A DNA stretch of 64,000 bases, taken from the NCBI GenBank assembly GCA_034086685.1, contig JAXDZY010000133.1, positions 19,472-83,471 of the forward strand. The letters are read 5' to 3'. The notes beneath the pieces are model-generated. The model had not been told where the DNA came from and made no database searches. It saw nothing but the letters and a program-made list of their open reading frames with translations. This document shows, piece after piece, positions 53,374 to 61,919 of the stretch; the first letter of the stretch is position 1, and each line of letters begins with the position of its first letter. The position numbers and the translations under genes were made by a program. The stretch comes from TWA4 sp034086685 (GTDB taxonomy: Bacteria > Bacillota > Clostridia > Lachnospirales > Lachnospiraceae).

Positions 53374-53610
53374 GTTACTGTCCGGACTTCTGCCTGAAAG
53401 GATGAAGGCTGTGAGGCAGAATGACCATGATATCCTGTACGGGGGCGCGCTCCCGCTCGGGCCGATACGCAGCGGTACTAAGCTTTTTCTGCGCTGGCGC
53501 TTGAAAAAGCAAGTGCCGGCGTATCTGCAACGGCCCCCTTAACAGGATATCATGGTCATTCAGCCGCAAATGTTATCACTGTTCAGGCGAAATGAAGATC
53601 TGGACAGTAC
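53374..53610 (-). repeat. Family II palindromic element, copy 1
   Basis: Outer end GTTACTGTCCGGACTTC (53374-53390), inner end GAAGATCTGGACAGTAC (53594-53610). The core stem has 19-nt perfect arms at 53420-53438 and 53542-53560. Within it lie a GATACGC/GGCGTATC pairing and a GCTTTTTC/GAAAAAGC hairpin. It is inverted relative to copy 2 and shares with it CCGCTGCGT, CCCGAGCG and GTACAGGATATCA. No coding capacity. Confidence 0.85.
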
Positions 53611-53656
53611 GTGAGAAAGAAGCGCATAATAGTTTCATTCTTTACTTCTTCCCTAT

Positions 53657-53889
53657 GCTGTTCGGATCTTCTTGCCGAGATGAGACAACCTTCGGCGGCA
53701 GAATGCCTGTGGTATCCTGTAAAAGGGACCGTAGAAAACGCCGGTGCTTAGCGAGCAGGCTGCCGAAGGTGGTCTGCGAGGTTAGCATCCGCTGCGTTTG
53801 ATCCCGAGCGAAAGCGGGTCCCTGTACAGGATATCACAGGCATTCTGCCTCACAACCTGTATTTCCCCGGCCGAAGTCCGGACAGTAAC
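53657..53889 (+). repeat. Family II palindromic element, copy 2
   Basis: Inner end GCTGTTCGGATCTTC (53657-53671), outer end GAAGTCCGGACAGTAAC (53873-53889), the exact reverse complement of copy 1's outer end. The core stem has 24-nt arms (53697-53720 and 53826-53849) with one G-U pair. The outer end touches the stop codon of the AraC-type gene. Compared with copy 1 the stem differs at three paired positions, each compensated. Confidence 0.85.
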
Positions 53890-54771
53890 CTATAACACAT
53901 AAAATGGATCCAGCATGGGGTCTTCCCCTGCTGCCTGGTCTTTATAGTTTTTCATATACTGCGCCGGGCTCAGCCCTGTTACGTTTTTAAAAACTTTTGC
54001 AAAATAATTCCCGTTGGCAAAGCCGCAGGCATCTGCTACAAAGGATACGGAATGGTTCCCCTGGCGAAGCAGCAGTTTTGCATATTCGATCTTCAACTGG
54101 TTCAGGTATTTGCCCGGTGGGAGTCCTACGTTCTTTCCAAATGTCCGCGTCAGATACTCCTGACTGACGTCCAGCCGGTCCGCCAGATCCCCGATTCCGT
54201 CAAGAAATGCAAAATCCTGCTGCATGATCCGTATGGCATCCGCCACAACCTGAGGCATCTGTTTCCTGCTGTCGCCGGAAGGAACACCTGTCCCGTACAG
54301 GCCTGTCAGCATTTCATAGGCTGCTGCAGAGGCTGTTTCACCCGATATTTTTCTCTGATGCTCCCACTGTGCAAGCAGAGAAGCAAAAAGCACCGTCACC
54401 CGATAGCCGCCGGAGGGGAAGAAAAGCCCGCCTTTTTTCGCTGCAGCAGGAAACAACGTATCCGCCACGCTTCCCTGAAGACAAAGCATATACAGGATTC
54501 CGCCTGCCGAAGGAAAAACGGTAACGCTTTCGCCCGCCGAAAACGCCGCCGCATTCCCCTTTTTCAGATTCACATGTCCGCCGTTATGGGTCATCTGAAC
54601 ATTTCCCTTTTCCAGCGCAAACAGGTACCAGCAGCCCTGCCGCTCGGGAAATGCATACATTTCACCTTCGTTCAGGCAGATTTTATCAGCCCGCAGGATA
54701 CAAAGAAGCCCCGAAATGCATGCATCCGGGGCTTCCGGCTCGAGCGAGCAGAATTGATCTGAATATTCCAT
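53890..54771 (-). CDS. AraC-family regulator with cupin-like N-terminal domain
   Basis: Sugar-type transcription regulator. The 293-aa protein has an N-terminal cupin-like ligand domain (about residues 20-110) and two C-terminal helix-turn-helix motifs at about 190-285: IGDLADRLDVSQEYLTRTFG and VSFVADACGFANGNYFAKVF, then TGLSPAQYMKNY. The ATG overlaps the ATPase stop by 1 nt (TAATG), so it is translationally coupled to a transporter subunit. It ends with TAG immediately next to a family II repeat. It probably controls the carbohydrate genes; no cognate site was identified. Confidence 0.87.
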   Translation of the reverse strand: MEYSDQFCSLEPEAPDACISGLLCILRADKICLNEGEMYAFPERQGCWYLFALEKGNVQMTHNGGHVNLKKGNAAAFSAGESVTVFPSAGGILYMLCLQGSVADTLFPAAAKKGGLFFPSGGYRVTVLFASLLAQWEHQRKISGETASAAAYEMLTGLYGTGVPSGDSRKQMPQVVADAIRIMQQDFAFLDGIGDLADRLDVSQEYLTRTFGKNVGLPPGKYLNQLKIEYAKLLLRQGNHSVSFVADACGFANGNYFAKVFKNVTGLSPAQYMKNYKDQAAGEDPMLDPFYVL

Positions 54772-55871
54772 TAATGGCAGATTGCCTTCTGGCTTTCCTT
54801 ATCAAAGAAATGAGCCTTGTCCATATCAGCGCCAAGCTTCAGCGGGCCGCTTGCGGGCTGTTCTGCAGTAGCAGGGATCTTGACAATGATACGATTGTCA
54901 TTCACATACATATACAGGTTGTAATCAGCACCCAGCAATTCGCTGAATGTCATCTGTGCCGACATGGAATTGCCTTCTCCTGCCTTTTCGCCGATAAAGA
55001 AATCCTCCGGACGGAAGCCCATGGTCACATGTTTGCCCACATAAGGTGCCAGTGCATCCCATTTGAACTTCGGTACAGCCAGCTTATCCTGTCCAAGAAC
55101 CGCATAGATCTGATTATCCTTCTTTTCGATTTCCACATCCATGAAGTTCATCTGAGGGCTGCCGATGAAGCCGGCAACGAACAGGTTGACAGGTGTATCG
55201 TACAGAACCTGAGGGGTATCGTACTGCTGGATCACACCATCTTTCATAACAACGATACGGTCACCCATGGTCATGGCCTCAGTCTGGTCATGAGTTACAT
55301 ATACGAATGTGGTGTCCAGTTTCTGGTGCAGACGGGCAATCTCCGTTCTCATGGATGCACGAAGCTTCGCATCCAGGTTGGACAGAGGTTCATCAAGCAG
55401 AAATACGGAAGGCTGGCGAACCATGGCACGTCCCAGAGCCACACGCTGTCTCTGACCGCCGGACAGTTCCTTGGGCTTGCGGCTCAGCAGATGCTCCAGA
55501 TCGAGGATCTTCGCCGCCTCATGTACACGGCGGTCGATCTCATCCTTGTCTACCTTACGCAGGTTCAGACCAAAGGCGATATTCTTATATACATTCATAT
55601 GAGGATACAGCGCATAATTCTGGAAAACCATGGCAATATCACGATCCTTGGGAGGGATCTTGTTGACCAGTCTGTCGCCGATGTACAGTTCGCCTTCGGT
55701 GATGGTTTCCAGACCTGCAATCATACGCAGAGTAGTTGATTTACCGCATCCGGAAGGCCCAACCAGAATGACGAATTCCTTATCCTTGATTTCCAGATTC
55801 AGATTGGGAACGACCGGGGTTGTTGCGCCATCATAAATCTTTGTTACATTCTTAAAACTAATCGAAGCCAT
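54771..55871 (-). CDS. Sugar ABC transporter ATPase, MsmK/UgpC type
   Basis: ATP-binding subunit that energises carbohydrate importers and is often shared by several systems. The 366-aa protein starts MASISFKNVTKIYDGATTPV and has GPSGCGKSTTLRMIAG, LSGGQRQRVALGRAMV, VFLLDEPLSNLDAKLR and THDQTEAMTM. A C-terminal TOBE-like domain follows (FRPEDFFIGEKAGEGN). The ATG at 55871 is 8 nt after GGAGG. It has its own promoter, unlike the permeases further upstream, which suits a shared ATPase. Confidence 0.92.
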   Translation of the reverse strand: MASISFKNVTKIYDGATTPVVPNLNLEIKDKEFVILVGPSGCGKSTTLRMIAGLETITEGELYIGDRLVNKIPPKDRDIAMVFQNYALYPHMNVYKNIAFGLNLRKVDKDEIDRRVHEAAKILDLEHLLSRKPKELSGGQRQRVALGRAMVRQPSVFLLDEPLSNLDAKLRASMRTEIARLHQKLDTTFVYVTHDQTEAMTMGDRIVVMKDGVIQQYDTPQVLYDTPVNLFVAGFIGSPQMNFMDVEIEKKDNQIYAVLGQDKLAVPKFKWDALAPYVGKHVTMGFRPEDFFIGEKAGEGNSMSAQMTFSELLGADYNLYMYVNDNRIIVKIPATAEQPASGPLKLGADMDKAHFFDKESQKAICH

Positions 55872-55933
55872 ATTACTTTCCTCCAATTGTCAGTCTATGG
55901 ACATTTTGTAATTTACGATTGTCATCTGAATAT

Positions 55934-55962
55934 AGGATAACACTTATTTTGACCATATTCAA
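55934..55962 (-). promoter_or_regulatory. Promoter of the MsmK-type ATPase gene
   Basis: On the minus strand TTGAAT (55962-55957), 17 bp, TATCCT (55939-55934) with an extended TG. Confidence 0.6.
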
Positions 55963-56029
55963 CGATAGTTTCTTGATATTTTATATAATTTTTTGACCTG
56001 TTTTCTTTCTTTTCCTGAATCTCATGAGG

Positions 56030-56737
56030 TCAGGATCTATCATCAGGCATATGCTCTTCATCAATGAAAATCGCCCCTTCCGGTGCCGTATGACGTTCCG
56101 GTTCCAGTTTTACAGGGTCGATCAGATTGAATGCCTTCTGGAAAATAATACTGTTCAGGTATGCCACAATTCCGAACCCCAGCACCCCCCACAGAAATAC
56201 CGCTGTGTTGGCGCCGCTCGGATCCATAAAAAAGGAAATATAAACAGCTCCCACCACCAGAGCAATGCTTAAAAGTGTCCAGGGAAATGCGGCAATGCTG
56301 AGAAGCCACGCATTTTTAATCGTATATTTTACCTTGTTTTTGTATCTGGCCTGCAGCGGAAAAAGATACTGAAAACCAAACAGAAACAGAAGGCACATCA
56401 CAAAGAAACTGATCATGTATAATTTTCCCGCCATGCCGGTCATATGTGAAATAATCATATAATAAAATCCCAGCAGACCGAAAATCACAAAACAGAACAG
56501 CCACAGCATCGTCGCCTGACCAAAATTCTGCTTAAATGCTCTCCAGAACTGTTTGGCAATAACATCGTCCTCATCATTGGCCAGTATTGCCTGCATACAG
56601 GTAAACAGTGCCGTTAGAGATGCGCCGATGGTGATCACCGGCAGGGAAAGGAGACAAAACATTACATTGCATAAAAAAATGTTTGCCAGTTTCCGCAAAG
56701 CATTCATCAGCGGTCCATTCATATCAAATAAATTCAT
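56030..56737 (-). CDS. YesL/DUF624-family membrane protein
   Basis: A 235-aa protein with five or six hydrophobic segments. It begins MNLFDMNGPLMNALRKLANI, the usual DUF624 start, with LPVITIGASLTALFTCMQAI and AFKQNFGQATMLW, both typical. YesL relatives occur next to carbohydrate ABC permeases; the role is not established. It lies 89 bp after the second permease gene and 158 bp before the ATPase gene, which has a separate promoter. Confidence 0.87.
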   Translation of the reverse strand: MNLFDMNGPLMNALRKLANIFLCNVMFCLLSLPVITIGASLTALFTCMQAILANDEDDVIAKQFWRAFKQNFGQATMLWLFCFVIFGLLGFYYMIISHMTGMAGKLYMISFFVMCLLFLFGFQYLFPLQARYKNKVKYTIKNAWLLSIAAFPWTLLSIALVVGAVYISFFMDPSGANTAVFLWGVLGFGIVAYLNSIIFQKAFNLIDPVKLEPERHTAPEGAIFIDEEHMPDDRS

Positions 56738-56826
56738 ATTCGTCGCCTTTCAAAAGAAAACCGGGTATCTGTTTTACAGAAAAGGAGCGTCGCAAGCTAC
56801 GACGCCCCCGGTCAAAAAAGTCGTTA

Positions 56827-57687
56827 TTATTTAATAGCACCCTCAACCATACCGTTCATGATCTGCTTCTGAGCAACCAGGAAGATAATGATCATGGGAA
56901 TAATTGCCAGCAGAGCAGCCGCCAGAATCAGATCCCACTGTTTTACGTAGGAACCTACGAAAGCCTGTACTGCAACCGGCAGTGTTTTTACCTTACCGTT
57001 CTGTCCCAGCATCAGGGAAGGCAGCAGGTAGTCGTTCCAGATCCACATACCGTTCAGGATGGTAACAGTAGTGATAACCGGTGTCAGCAGAGGGAAAATG
57101 ATGCGGAAGAATGTTCCTTCAGGTGAGCATCCGTCGATTGCCGCAGCTTCTTCCAGCTCGTAGGGAATACCTTTGATAAAACCGGTCAGGATGAATACAG
57201 TCATGGCACCGCCGAATCCACAGTAAGCAAACACGATACCGGGGATGGACTGCAGCATGGAAATACCTACAAATTTACCCACATCACGGAAAGTGGAAAT
57301 CAGAGGAAGCATAACTACCTGAAAAGGAATGATCATGGAAGCAATGAATACCATGTAGATTGCTGTGGACCATTTGGTCTTGTTACGGCAGATAACCCAT
57401 GCAGCCATACCGCCGAACAGAGCCAGCAGGATCAGAGAAATAATGGTAATAATTGCAGATGTACCAAACGCATACCAGAAGTTGAAGTTTGAATTGTTGA
57501 TAACGGATGTAAGGTTTGTCATCAGCTGCGATACACTGACACCCTCAAAACCTACCGGGTTGGCTACAATGCTGTTGGCATTTTTGAATGTATTCATAAC
57601 AACCAGATAGAAGGGGAACAGGGTATAGACTGCAACGATTACCGCAAGAGCAGTCAGAATAATCTTTCTGGATTTTTTCATTTCCAT
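56827..57687 (-). CDS. Carbohydrate ABC permease, MalG type
   Basis: Second inner-membrane permease. The 286-aa protein has six membrane helices and the EAA loop YELEEAAAIDGCSPEGTFFRI (about residues 180-200), which contacts the ATPase. The start ATG overlaps the upstream permease stop by 1 nt (TAATG), and AAGGAGG lies in the end of that gene. The substrate cannot be inferred: no glycoside hydrolase is nearby. Confidence 0.92.
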   Translation of the reverse strand: MEMKKSRKIILTALAVIVAVYTLFPFYLVVMNTFKNANSIVANPVGFEGVSVSQLMTNLTSVINNSNFNFWYAFGTSAIITIISLILLALFGGMAAWVICRNKTKWSTAIYMVFIASMIIPFQVVMLPLISTFRDVGKFVGISMLQSIPGIVFAYCGFGGAMTVFILTGFIKGIPYELEEAAAIDGCSPEGTFFRIIFPLLTPVITTVTILNGMWIWNDYLLPSLMLGQNGKVKTLPVAVQAFVGSYVKQWDLILAAALLAIIPMIIIFLVAQKQIMNGMVEGAIK

Positions 57688-58751
57688 TACATCTCTACCT
57701 CCTTCTTATTGGATACGCTGACCTGAAGAATGGATACGCAGGCCAGAATAATGAAGAACAGCACAGCCTTTGCCTGGCCCATTGCATAATTGTTCTTGGA
57801 AATAGCCGTATTGTAAATGTTCAGTGCCAGCATCTGTGTACCGTTGGTCAGGTAAGAGCCCATAAAGTCGGCAACAGAACCGGTACCATTGGTCAATGCC
57901 ATGTTGACATCGAACTGCTTGAATGCTGATGTCAGTGTCAGGAAAGTACAGATTGTAAAAGTAGATGCGATCATGGGGATCTTTATTCTGAACAAAGTGG
58001 TGATCGCATTGGCACCGTCAATCTGGGAAGCTTCCAGAACATCCTTCGGGATGGTGGTAAGACCGGTAACGTAGATCAGCATGATGTAACCTGCGTACTG
58101 CCAGATATATACGACGATGATTGCTGCAAATGCTGTATTGGTGGAAGACAGAACAGAATTCTGCATGCCCCAGTTGGCAGTAATCTTAACCAGAACATTG
58201 TTGAATACGAACTGCCAGATGTAACCCAGTACGATACCGCCGATCAGGTTGGGCAGGAAGTAAGCGGCACGGAAGAAGCCGACACCCTTCAACTTGGAAG
58301 TACACAGCAGAGCCAGTGCAAAACCAACTACATTAACGAAAATCATATTGAAGATTACAAACAAGAAAGTAATCAGAACGGACCATATAAACGCCGGATC
58401 CTTGAACATGGTCATATAATTGGAGAATCCGACAAATTCCGTAAACTTGATGCCGTTCCAGTTTGTAAAGGAATAAAAGATACCTAAAACCAGGGGGATG
58501 ATTACTGTTACCGCAAATGTAAACAGCAGCGGGAACAGGAAAATAATATTGATAATTGTGCGATGATGTTCAATTGTAGGGAATAAATATAATCCGACCA
58601 GAGCGGTAATTGCGCCCAGAATCAGCAGCGGACCTCTGAACGAAGCATCACTGCCGGTAAAATCCAGATACAGTGCTGCGATCAGAGCAACGATACCGGC
58701 AGCCAAAAGAACAACTGACAATAATTTTCTGCTTTTTGAGTCTTCAGCCAT
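57687..58751 (-). CDS. Carbohydrate ABC permease, MalF type
   Basis: First permease of the importer. The 354-aa protein has an extra pair of N-terminal helices (about 20-70) before the six core helices. The EAA loop is DVLEASQIDGANAITTLFRI (about 258-277). The ATG at 58751 is preceded by AGAGGA; a longer frame would translate the terminator hairpin. It lies downstream of an attenuating terminator, so it is probably made in lower amounts than the binding protein. Confidence 0.92.
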   Translation of the reverse strand: MAEDSKSRKLLSVVLLAAGIVALIAALYLDFTGSDASFRGPLLILGAITALVGLYLFPTIEHHRTIINIIFLFPLLFTFAVTVIIPLVLGIFYSFTNWNGIKFTEFVGFSNYMTMFKDPAFIWSVLITFLFVIFNMIFVNVVGFALALLCTSKLKGVGFFRAAYFLPNLIGGIVLGYIWQFVFNNVLVKITANWGMQNSVLSSTNTAFAAIIVVYIWQYAGYIMLIYVTGLTTIPKDVLEASQIDGANAITTLFRIKIPMIASTFTICTFLTLTSAFKQFDVNMALTNGTGSVADFMGSYLTNGTQMLALNIYNTAISKNNYAMGQAKAVLFFIILACVSILQVSVSNKKEVEM

Positions 58752-58772
58752 TGTTTCAGTCCTCTCTTTTTG

Positions 58773-58809
58773 TAAAAAAGGTGGGCGACGGCAACAACCG
58801 CCGCCCACC
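58773..58809 (-). terminator. Intrinsic terminator between binding protein and permease genes
   Basis: On the minus strand GGTGGGCG and CGCCCACC pair over 8 bp, with an inner GCGG/CCGT stem, followed by TTTTTT. Read-through must feed the permeases, as I see no other promoter in the gap. This would leave the binding protein mRNA more abundant. Confidence 0.85.
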
Positions 58810-58841
58810 ATATCACAGTGGTTTAAAATATAAAATGGCTA

Positions 58842-58977
58842 CTGTTCAGAGCCAAGCAGATTTGTACAAAAAGTGCGACGAATGCTTGCATTCATGAGTA
58901 CTTTTTCGTACAAATCTATTTGGCGGATACGCCACACCGAGGAAACACACAGTGTTTTCGAGGTTGGCTCTGAACAG
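58842..58977 (-). repeat. Family I palindromic element, copy B
   Basis: A 136-bp element with perfect ends CTGTTCAGAGCC and GGCTCTGAACAG. The main hairpin pairs AGATTTGTAC with GTACAAATCT and AAAAAGT with ACTTTTT, capped by GAATG/CATTC. GGCG-GATA-CGCC and GAAACAC/GTGTTTT hairpins follow. The flanks show CTA on both sides, a possible 3-bp target duplication. It lies in the 3' part of the binding-protein transcript, directly before the terminator. Confidence 0.87.
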
Positions 58978-59024
58978 CTACATAAAATGTACTAATTCAG
59001 AAACCGATTTGTATGATATAACGA

Positions 59025-60344
59025 TTACTGTGCGTAGCAAGCTTCTGTAACCTGCTTGAATGTCTTAACAAATCCGTCTGCATCCAGGTTGCCTGCTGCG
59101 TAATCAGCAAATACCTGACCTGTGAAGTTCTGAGCGTAGCCTTCCTTCATGTTCAGCCAGTGCCATGCAGAAGTCTTGCCTGCTGCCATGTAATCGGACA
59201 GAGTCTGAGCAAAAGGATCGGATGCTACGTACTTGCAGGACTTGAAGGGGCTGATAAAGCCTGCTTCTTCAACCAGTACCTGCTGACCTTCGTCTTCTGA
59301 CAGCCACTGCAGGAAAGCTTCAGCAGCTTCTACGTTGCCTTCTTTGTATACGGACCACCAGGAAGGTGAGTTGGTCAGAATGGTGTCAATACCATCTTCG
59401 AATGCGTAGGGAATCATGCCAACCTTGAAGCTGCCTGCTGCTGCGTATGCATCAGCATCGTCAGATGTCATGGTTGCGCCGATCCAGGAACCCTGTGTAA
59501 CGAATGCGTACTTGCCGGATGCAAAGTTCAGGATCTGCTGATCATATGTACCGGATACCAGCAGAGCGGGATCGGAATACTGATTCAGAATACCTACAAA
59601 TTTAGCGAAGTCAGTCAGACGTGCATCGTCCAGCTTGCCGCCGTCGTTCAGCATATCAATGTAGGTTGTATCGTTACGGTCAAGACCTGCATCAAGGTAG
59701 TTTGCAAATAAGTGGTTACCGGTTGACCAGTACAGGTTGGTAGCTTCTGCACAGTAACCAACTACTGCTGTCAGACCAAGTTCATCCTTCTTGGAATCGA
59801 TTGTCTTGAAAGCTTCTTCGATCTGAGAAGGACCGGTCAGAGTTGCGGGATCAATACCTGCTTTTTCAAGAATATCTGCATTGTAAGCCAGACCAACAGC
59901 TTCTGTTGTGTAAGGGAAACCGATGGTACCTTCTTCATTCACATATGCAGCATCTGTGTCGGATGCCCATGCCTGATCGCTCATATCAACCAGCATGCCT
60001 TCCCAGTTCTTGAAGTCCGTAGCGCCGCCATTAACGAAGATATCAGGCATGTTGTCGCCCTGATAGTAGCCCTTCAGGGTACCCTGGATATCGATGCCGC
60101 CGCCCATGGATTCGATCTCAACGGTAACACCTGTTTCTTCTTTGTACTTCTCAGCCAGTTTCTTCAGCTGTGCGTCGATCTCGATCTTACCGTTAACCAG
60201 ACGGATGGTATCGCCTGATTTGGAGCTGGATGCGCCGCCGTCTGCCTTGGTTTCAGAACCGCCGTCTGATGAACCTCCGCCGCACGCTGTCAAACCAAGT
60301 ACCATGGTTGCTGCAAGCAGCACTGCAATTGATTTTCTTTTCAT
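59025..60344 (-). CDS. Extracellular carbohydrate-binding lipoprotein of an ABC transporter
   Basis: Solute-binding protein of the CUT1 (family 1) class. The 439-aa protein has a lipoprotein signal ending VLGLTAC, then a Gly/Ser-rich linker. The two-lobe binding fold includes EETGVTVEIESMGGGIDIQ, YQGDNMPDIFVNGGATDF and GYCAEATNLYWSTGNHLFAN. The start at 60344 has GGAGG 6 nt upstream; a frame reaching 60392 would cover the operator. First gene of the transporter operon, with its own promoter and an operator-like site. Confidence 0.92.
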   Translation of the reverse strand: MKRKSIAVLLAATMVLGLTACGGGSSDGGSETKADGGASSSKSGDTIRLVNGKIEIDAQLKKLAEKYKEETGVTVEIESMGGGIDIQGTLKGYYQGDNMPDIFVNGGATDFKNWEGMLVDMSDQAWASDTDAAYVNEEGTIGFPYTTEAVGLAYNADILEKAGIDPATLTGPSQIEEAFKTIDSKKDELGLTAVVGYCAEATNLYWSTGNHLFANYLDAGLDRNDTTYIDMLNDGGKLDDARLTDFAKFVGILNQYSDPALLVSGTYDQQILNFASGKYAFVTQGSWIGATMTSDDADAYAAAGSFKVGMIPYAFEDGIDTILTNSPSWWSVYKEGNVEAAEAFLQWLSEDEGQQVLVEEAGFISPFKSCKYVASDPFAQTLSDYMAAGKTSAWHWLNMKEGYAQNFTGQVFADYAAGNLDADGFVKTFKQVTEACYAQ

Positions 60345-60361
60345 GTTTGTCCTCCTTTTCC

Positions 60362-60410
60362 GGTGTTGTATAACACCTACATTTTTTCGCATCTTTTTTT
60401 AACGTTTCGA
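60362..60410 (-). promoter_or_regulatory. Leader hairpin and LacI-type operator candidate
   Basis: GGTGTT and AACACC (60362-60377) form a small hairpin near the SD of the binding-protein gene. TTAACGTTTCGA (60399-60410) has the central AACGTT common in LacI/GalR and cre sites. It lies about 16 bp downstream of the -10, where a repressor would act as a roadblock. Confidence 0.5.
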
Positions 60411-60426
60411 TGCATTTCATGATGTA

Positions 60427-60455
60427 AGAATAACACAGTTTTGATGTGGTGTAAA
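60427..60455 (-). promoter_or_regulatory. Promoter of the carbohydrate ABC operon
   Basis: On the minus strand TTTACA (60455-60450), 17 bp, TATTCT (60432-60427). Confidence 0.65.
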
Positions 60456-60632
60456 GAAGTTTTGAACAAAACCATTAATATAAATAATTTTATATCCTAT
60501 TTTAGTGCATTTTTTATATATTTTTTCATTTTGTTGGTTTTGCGGCGCATTTTACACTTTTTTTTAGAACATTTGTCTTTTTAGGAAACATTATACTTGC
60601 TTTTTTTTGACCAGTATTTTATTATTATTTCA
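60456..60632. other. AT-rich divergent spacer
   Basis: Very AT-rich stretch between the operon promoter (minus) and the regulator promoter (plus). It has long T tracts; I see no gene, repeat or RNA in it. Confidence 0.6.
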
Positions 60633-60662
60633 TTGAGAAAACCAATAAACCGGTAATATAAC
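60633..60662 (+). promoter_or_regulatory. Possible promoter of the LacI-type gene
   Basis: TTGAGA (60633-60638), 18 bp, TATAAC (60657-60662), 30 bp before the start codon. Confidence 0.5.
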
Positions 60663-60691
60663 CCGATTCCGGTGTTTATGGAGATTTGCTT

Positions 60692-61744
60692 ATGATTACG
60701 ATTAAAGAAATTGCTGAAATGATGAACGTGAGCCCTACTACCGTGGCCAATGTCATTCATGGTCGTACCAATAAAGTATCAAAAGAGAATGTGGAACGGA
60801 TACAGAAGGCTCTGAAAGATTACAATTATGTCCCCAGAATGGGACTGGAATCCCTTACAAAAGGAAAGTCCCGCATTATCCTTGTGGTCGCCCACCTGAC
60901 GCGCAAGTATTCCCTGACTTATCTCAGCGACCCGTTTTTCGGATATATCGTAGGCGTGATGGAAGAGATCATCTCCAACGCAGGCTATTATATGATGCTG
61001 TACATTAATAAGGAAAACAAGGACATTACCTCCACAGCCATGTCCTGGAATGTGGCCGGTATCATCACCATTACATTTTCCTGCAAAAACTTCAAAAAGC
61101 TTTCTGCCCTGGCAGACTGCCCCATCGTCGGCATTGATACCTACGGCAGCCCCGAAGAACTGAAGGAGGGGCACCATGTCAAGCTGGATGATGCAGAGGC
61201 CGGACGCCTTATGGCCCGGTATCTGATCTCCCGGGGTTTTAAAAATATCATTACCATCACCGACGATGCCGATGTACAGAAAGGTTCTTCGCTGGAGCGT
61301 ATGGACGGGATCCATGAAGTTCTCAAAGAATATCACCTGCCCTGCAGCCACCCGGGTATCCCCGATATCATTTATCTGGATCCGCTGGATATACACAGCT
61401 ACGCCAAACTGGATCAGCTCTTCCCCTTCGCCGGTCAGAACTATGTTCTCTTCTGTACCAGCGACCAGTTTGCTTTTTCCATTATCGGGTACCTGACCAG
61501 ACAGGGTATGCGGGTACCGGAGGATTTCTCCGTATGCGGCTTTGATGACAACGCCTATGCCAGCTTTTCCAACCCTCAGCTGACCACCGTTCATCAGGAT
61601 ATTAAAAAGAAAGCGGAAACGGCGCTTGATATCCTGTTCAGTCTGATTGCAGGAAAAGACATCGAAGACTGCATTACCTATCTTCCTGTAAAAATCATTC
61701 CGCGGAACAGCACACAGATCTGCAATAAGGACAACGATCATTAA
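60692..61744 (+). CDS. LacI/GalR family regulator of the carbohydrate ABC operon
   Basis: Sugar-responsive repressor. The 350-aa protein has the N-terminal LacI helix-turn-helix TIKEIAEMMNVSPTTVANVI (about residues 3-22) and hinge helix, then a periplasmic-binding-protein-like core (RIILVVAHLTRKYSLTYLSD, GIDTYGSPEELKEGHHVKLD, FSVCGFDDNAYASFSNPQLT). The start at ATG 60692 follows TATGGAG by 8 nt. It is divergent from the binding-protein gene and probably acts at the AACGTT site in that promoter. Confidence 0.92.
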   Translation: MITIKEIAEMMNVSPTTVANVIHGRTNKVSKENVERIQKALKDYNYVPRMGLESLTKGKSRIILVVAHLTRKYSLTYLSDPFFGYIVGVMEEIISNAGYYMMLYINKENKDITSTAMSWNVAGIITITFSCKNFKKLSALADCPIVGIDTYGSPEELKEGHHVKLDDAEAGRLMARYLISRGFKNIITITDDADVQKGSSLERMDGIHEVLKEYHLPCSHPGIPDIIYLDPLDIHSYAKLDQLFPFAGQNYVLFCTSDQFAFSIIGYLTRQGMRVPEDFSVCGFDDNAYASFSNPQLTTVHQDIKKKAETALDILFSLIAGKDIEDCITYLPVKIIPRNSTQICNKDNDH

Positions 61745-61784
61745 TAAACGCTCATTAACGGAACTTCGAAAACAGTCCGTACTG

Positions 61785-61843
61785 AAAAAGGAGCTGCCGC
61801 ACTGACTCTGGTATCATATAGTTAGTGCAGCAGCTCCCTTTTT
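61785..61843. terminator. Bidirectional intrinsic terminator after the LacI-type gene
   Basis: GGAGCTGC-CG-CACTGAC pairs with GTTAGTGC-AG-CAGCTCC, flanked by AAAAA on the left and TTTTT on the right. It can end the LacI-type gene and, from the other strand, crcB. Confidence 0.88.
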
Positions 61844-61857
61844 CGTCCGCTTCCCGT

Positions 61858-61891
61858 TCCGGTTCATCAATCTCTCCGGTTCATCAATCTC
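61858..61891. repeat. Short tandem repeat, 17 bp x 2
   Basis: TCCGGTTCATCAATCTC occurs twice in direct succession (61858-61874 and 61875-61891), downstream of crcB. No function is evident. Confidence 0.85.
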
Positions 61892-61919
61892 CCTCCGGGG
61901 TACAGTCCCCGCGGAGTGT

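Noticed and set aside
53592..53801. Small frame in the family II repeats
   Set aside because: Crosses palindromic arms and element borders, has no SD, and its sequence is explained by the repeat structure.
61858..61891. CRISPR-like repeat
   Set aside because: Only two 17-bp units in direct contact without spacers; no array.
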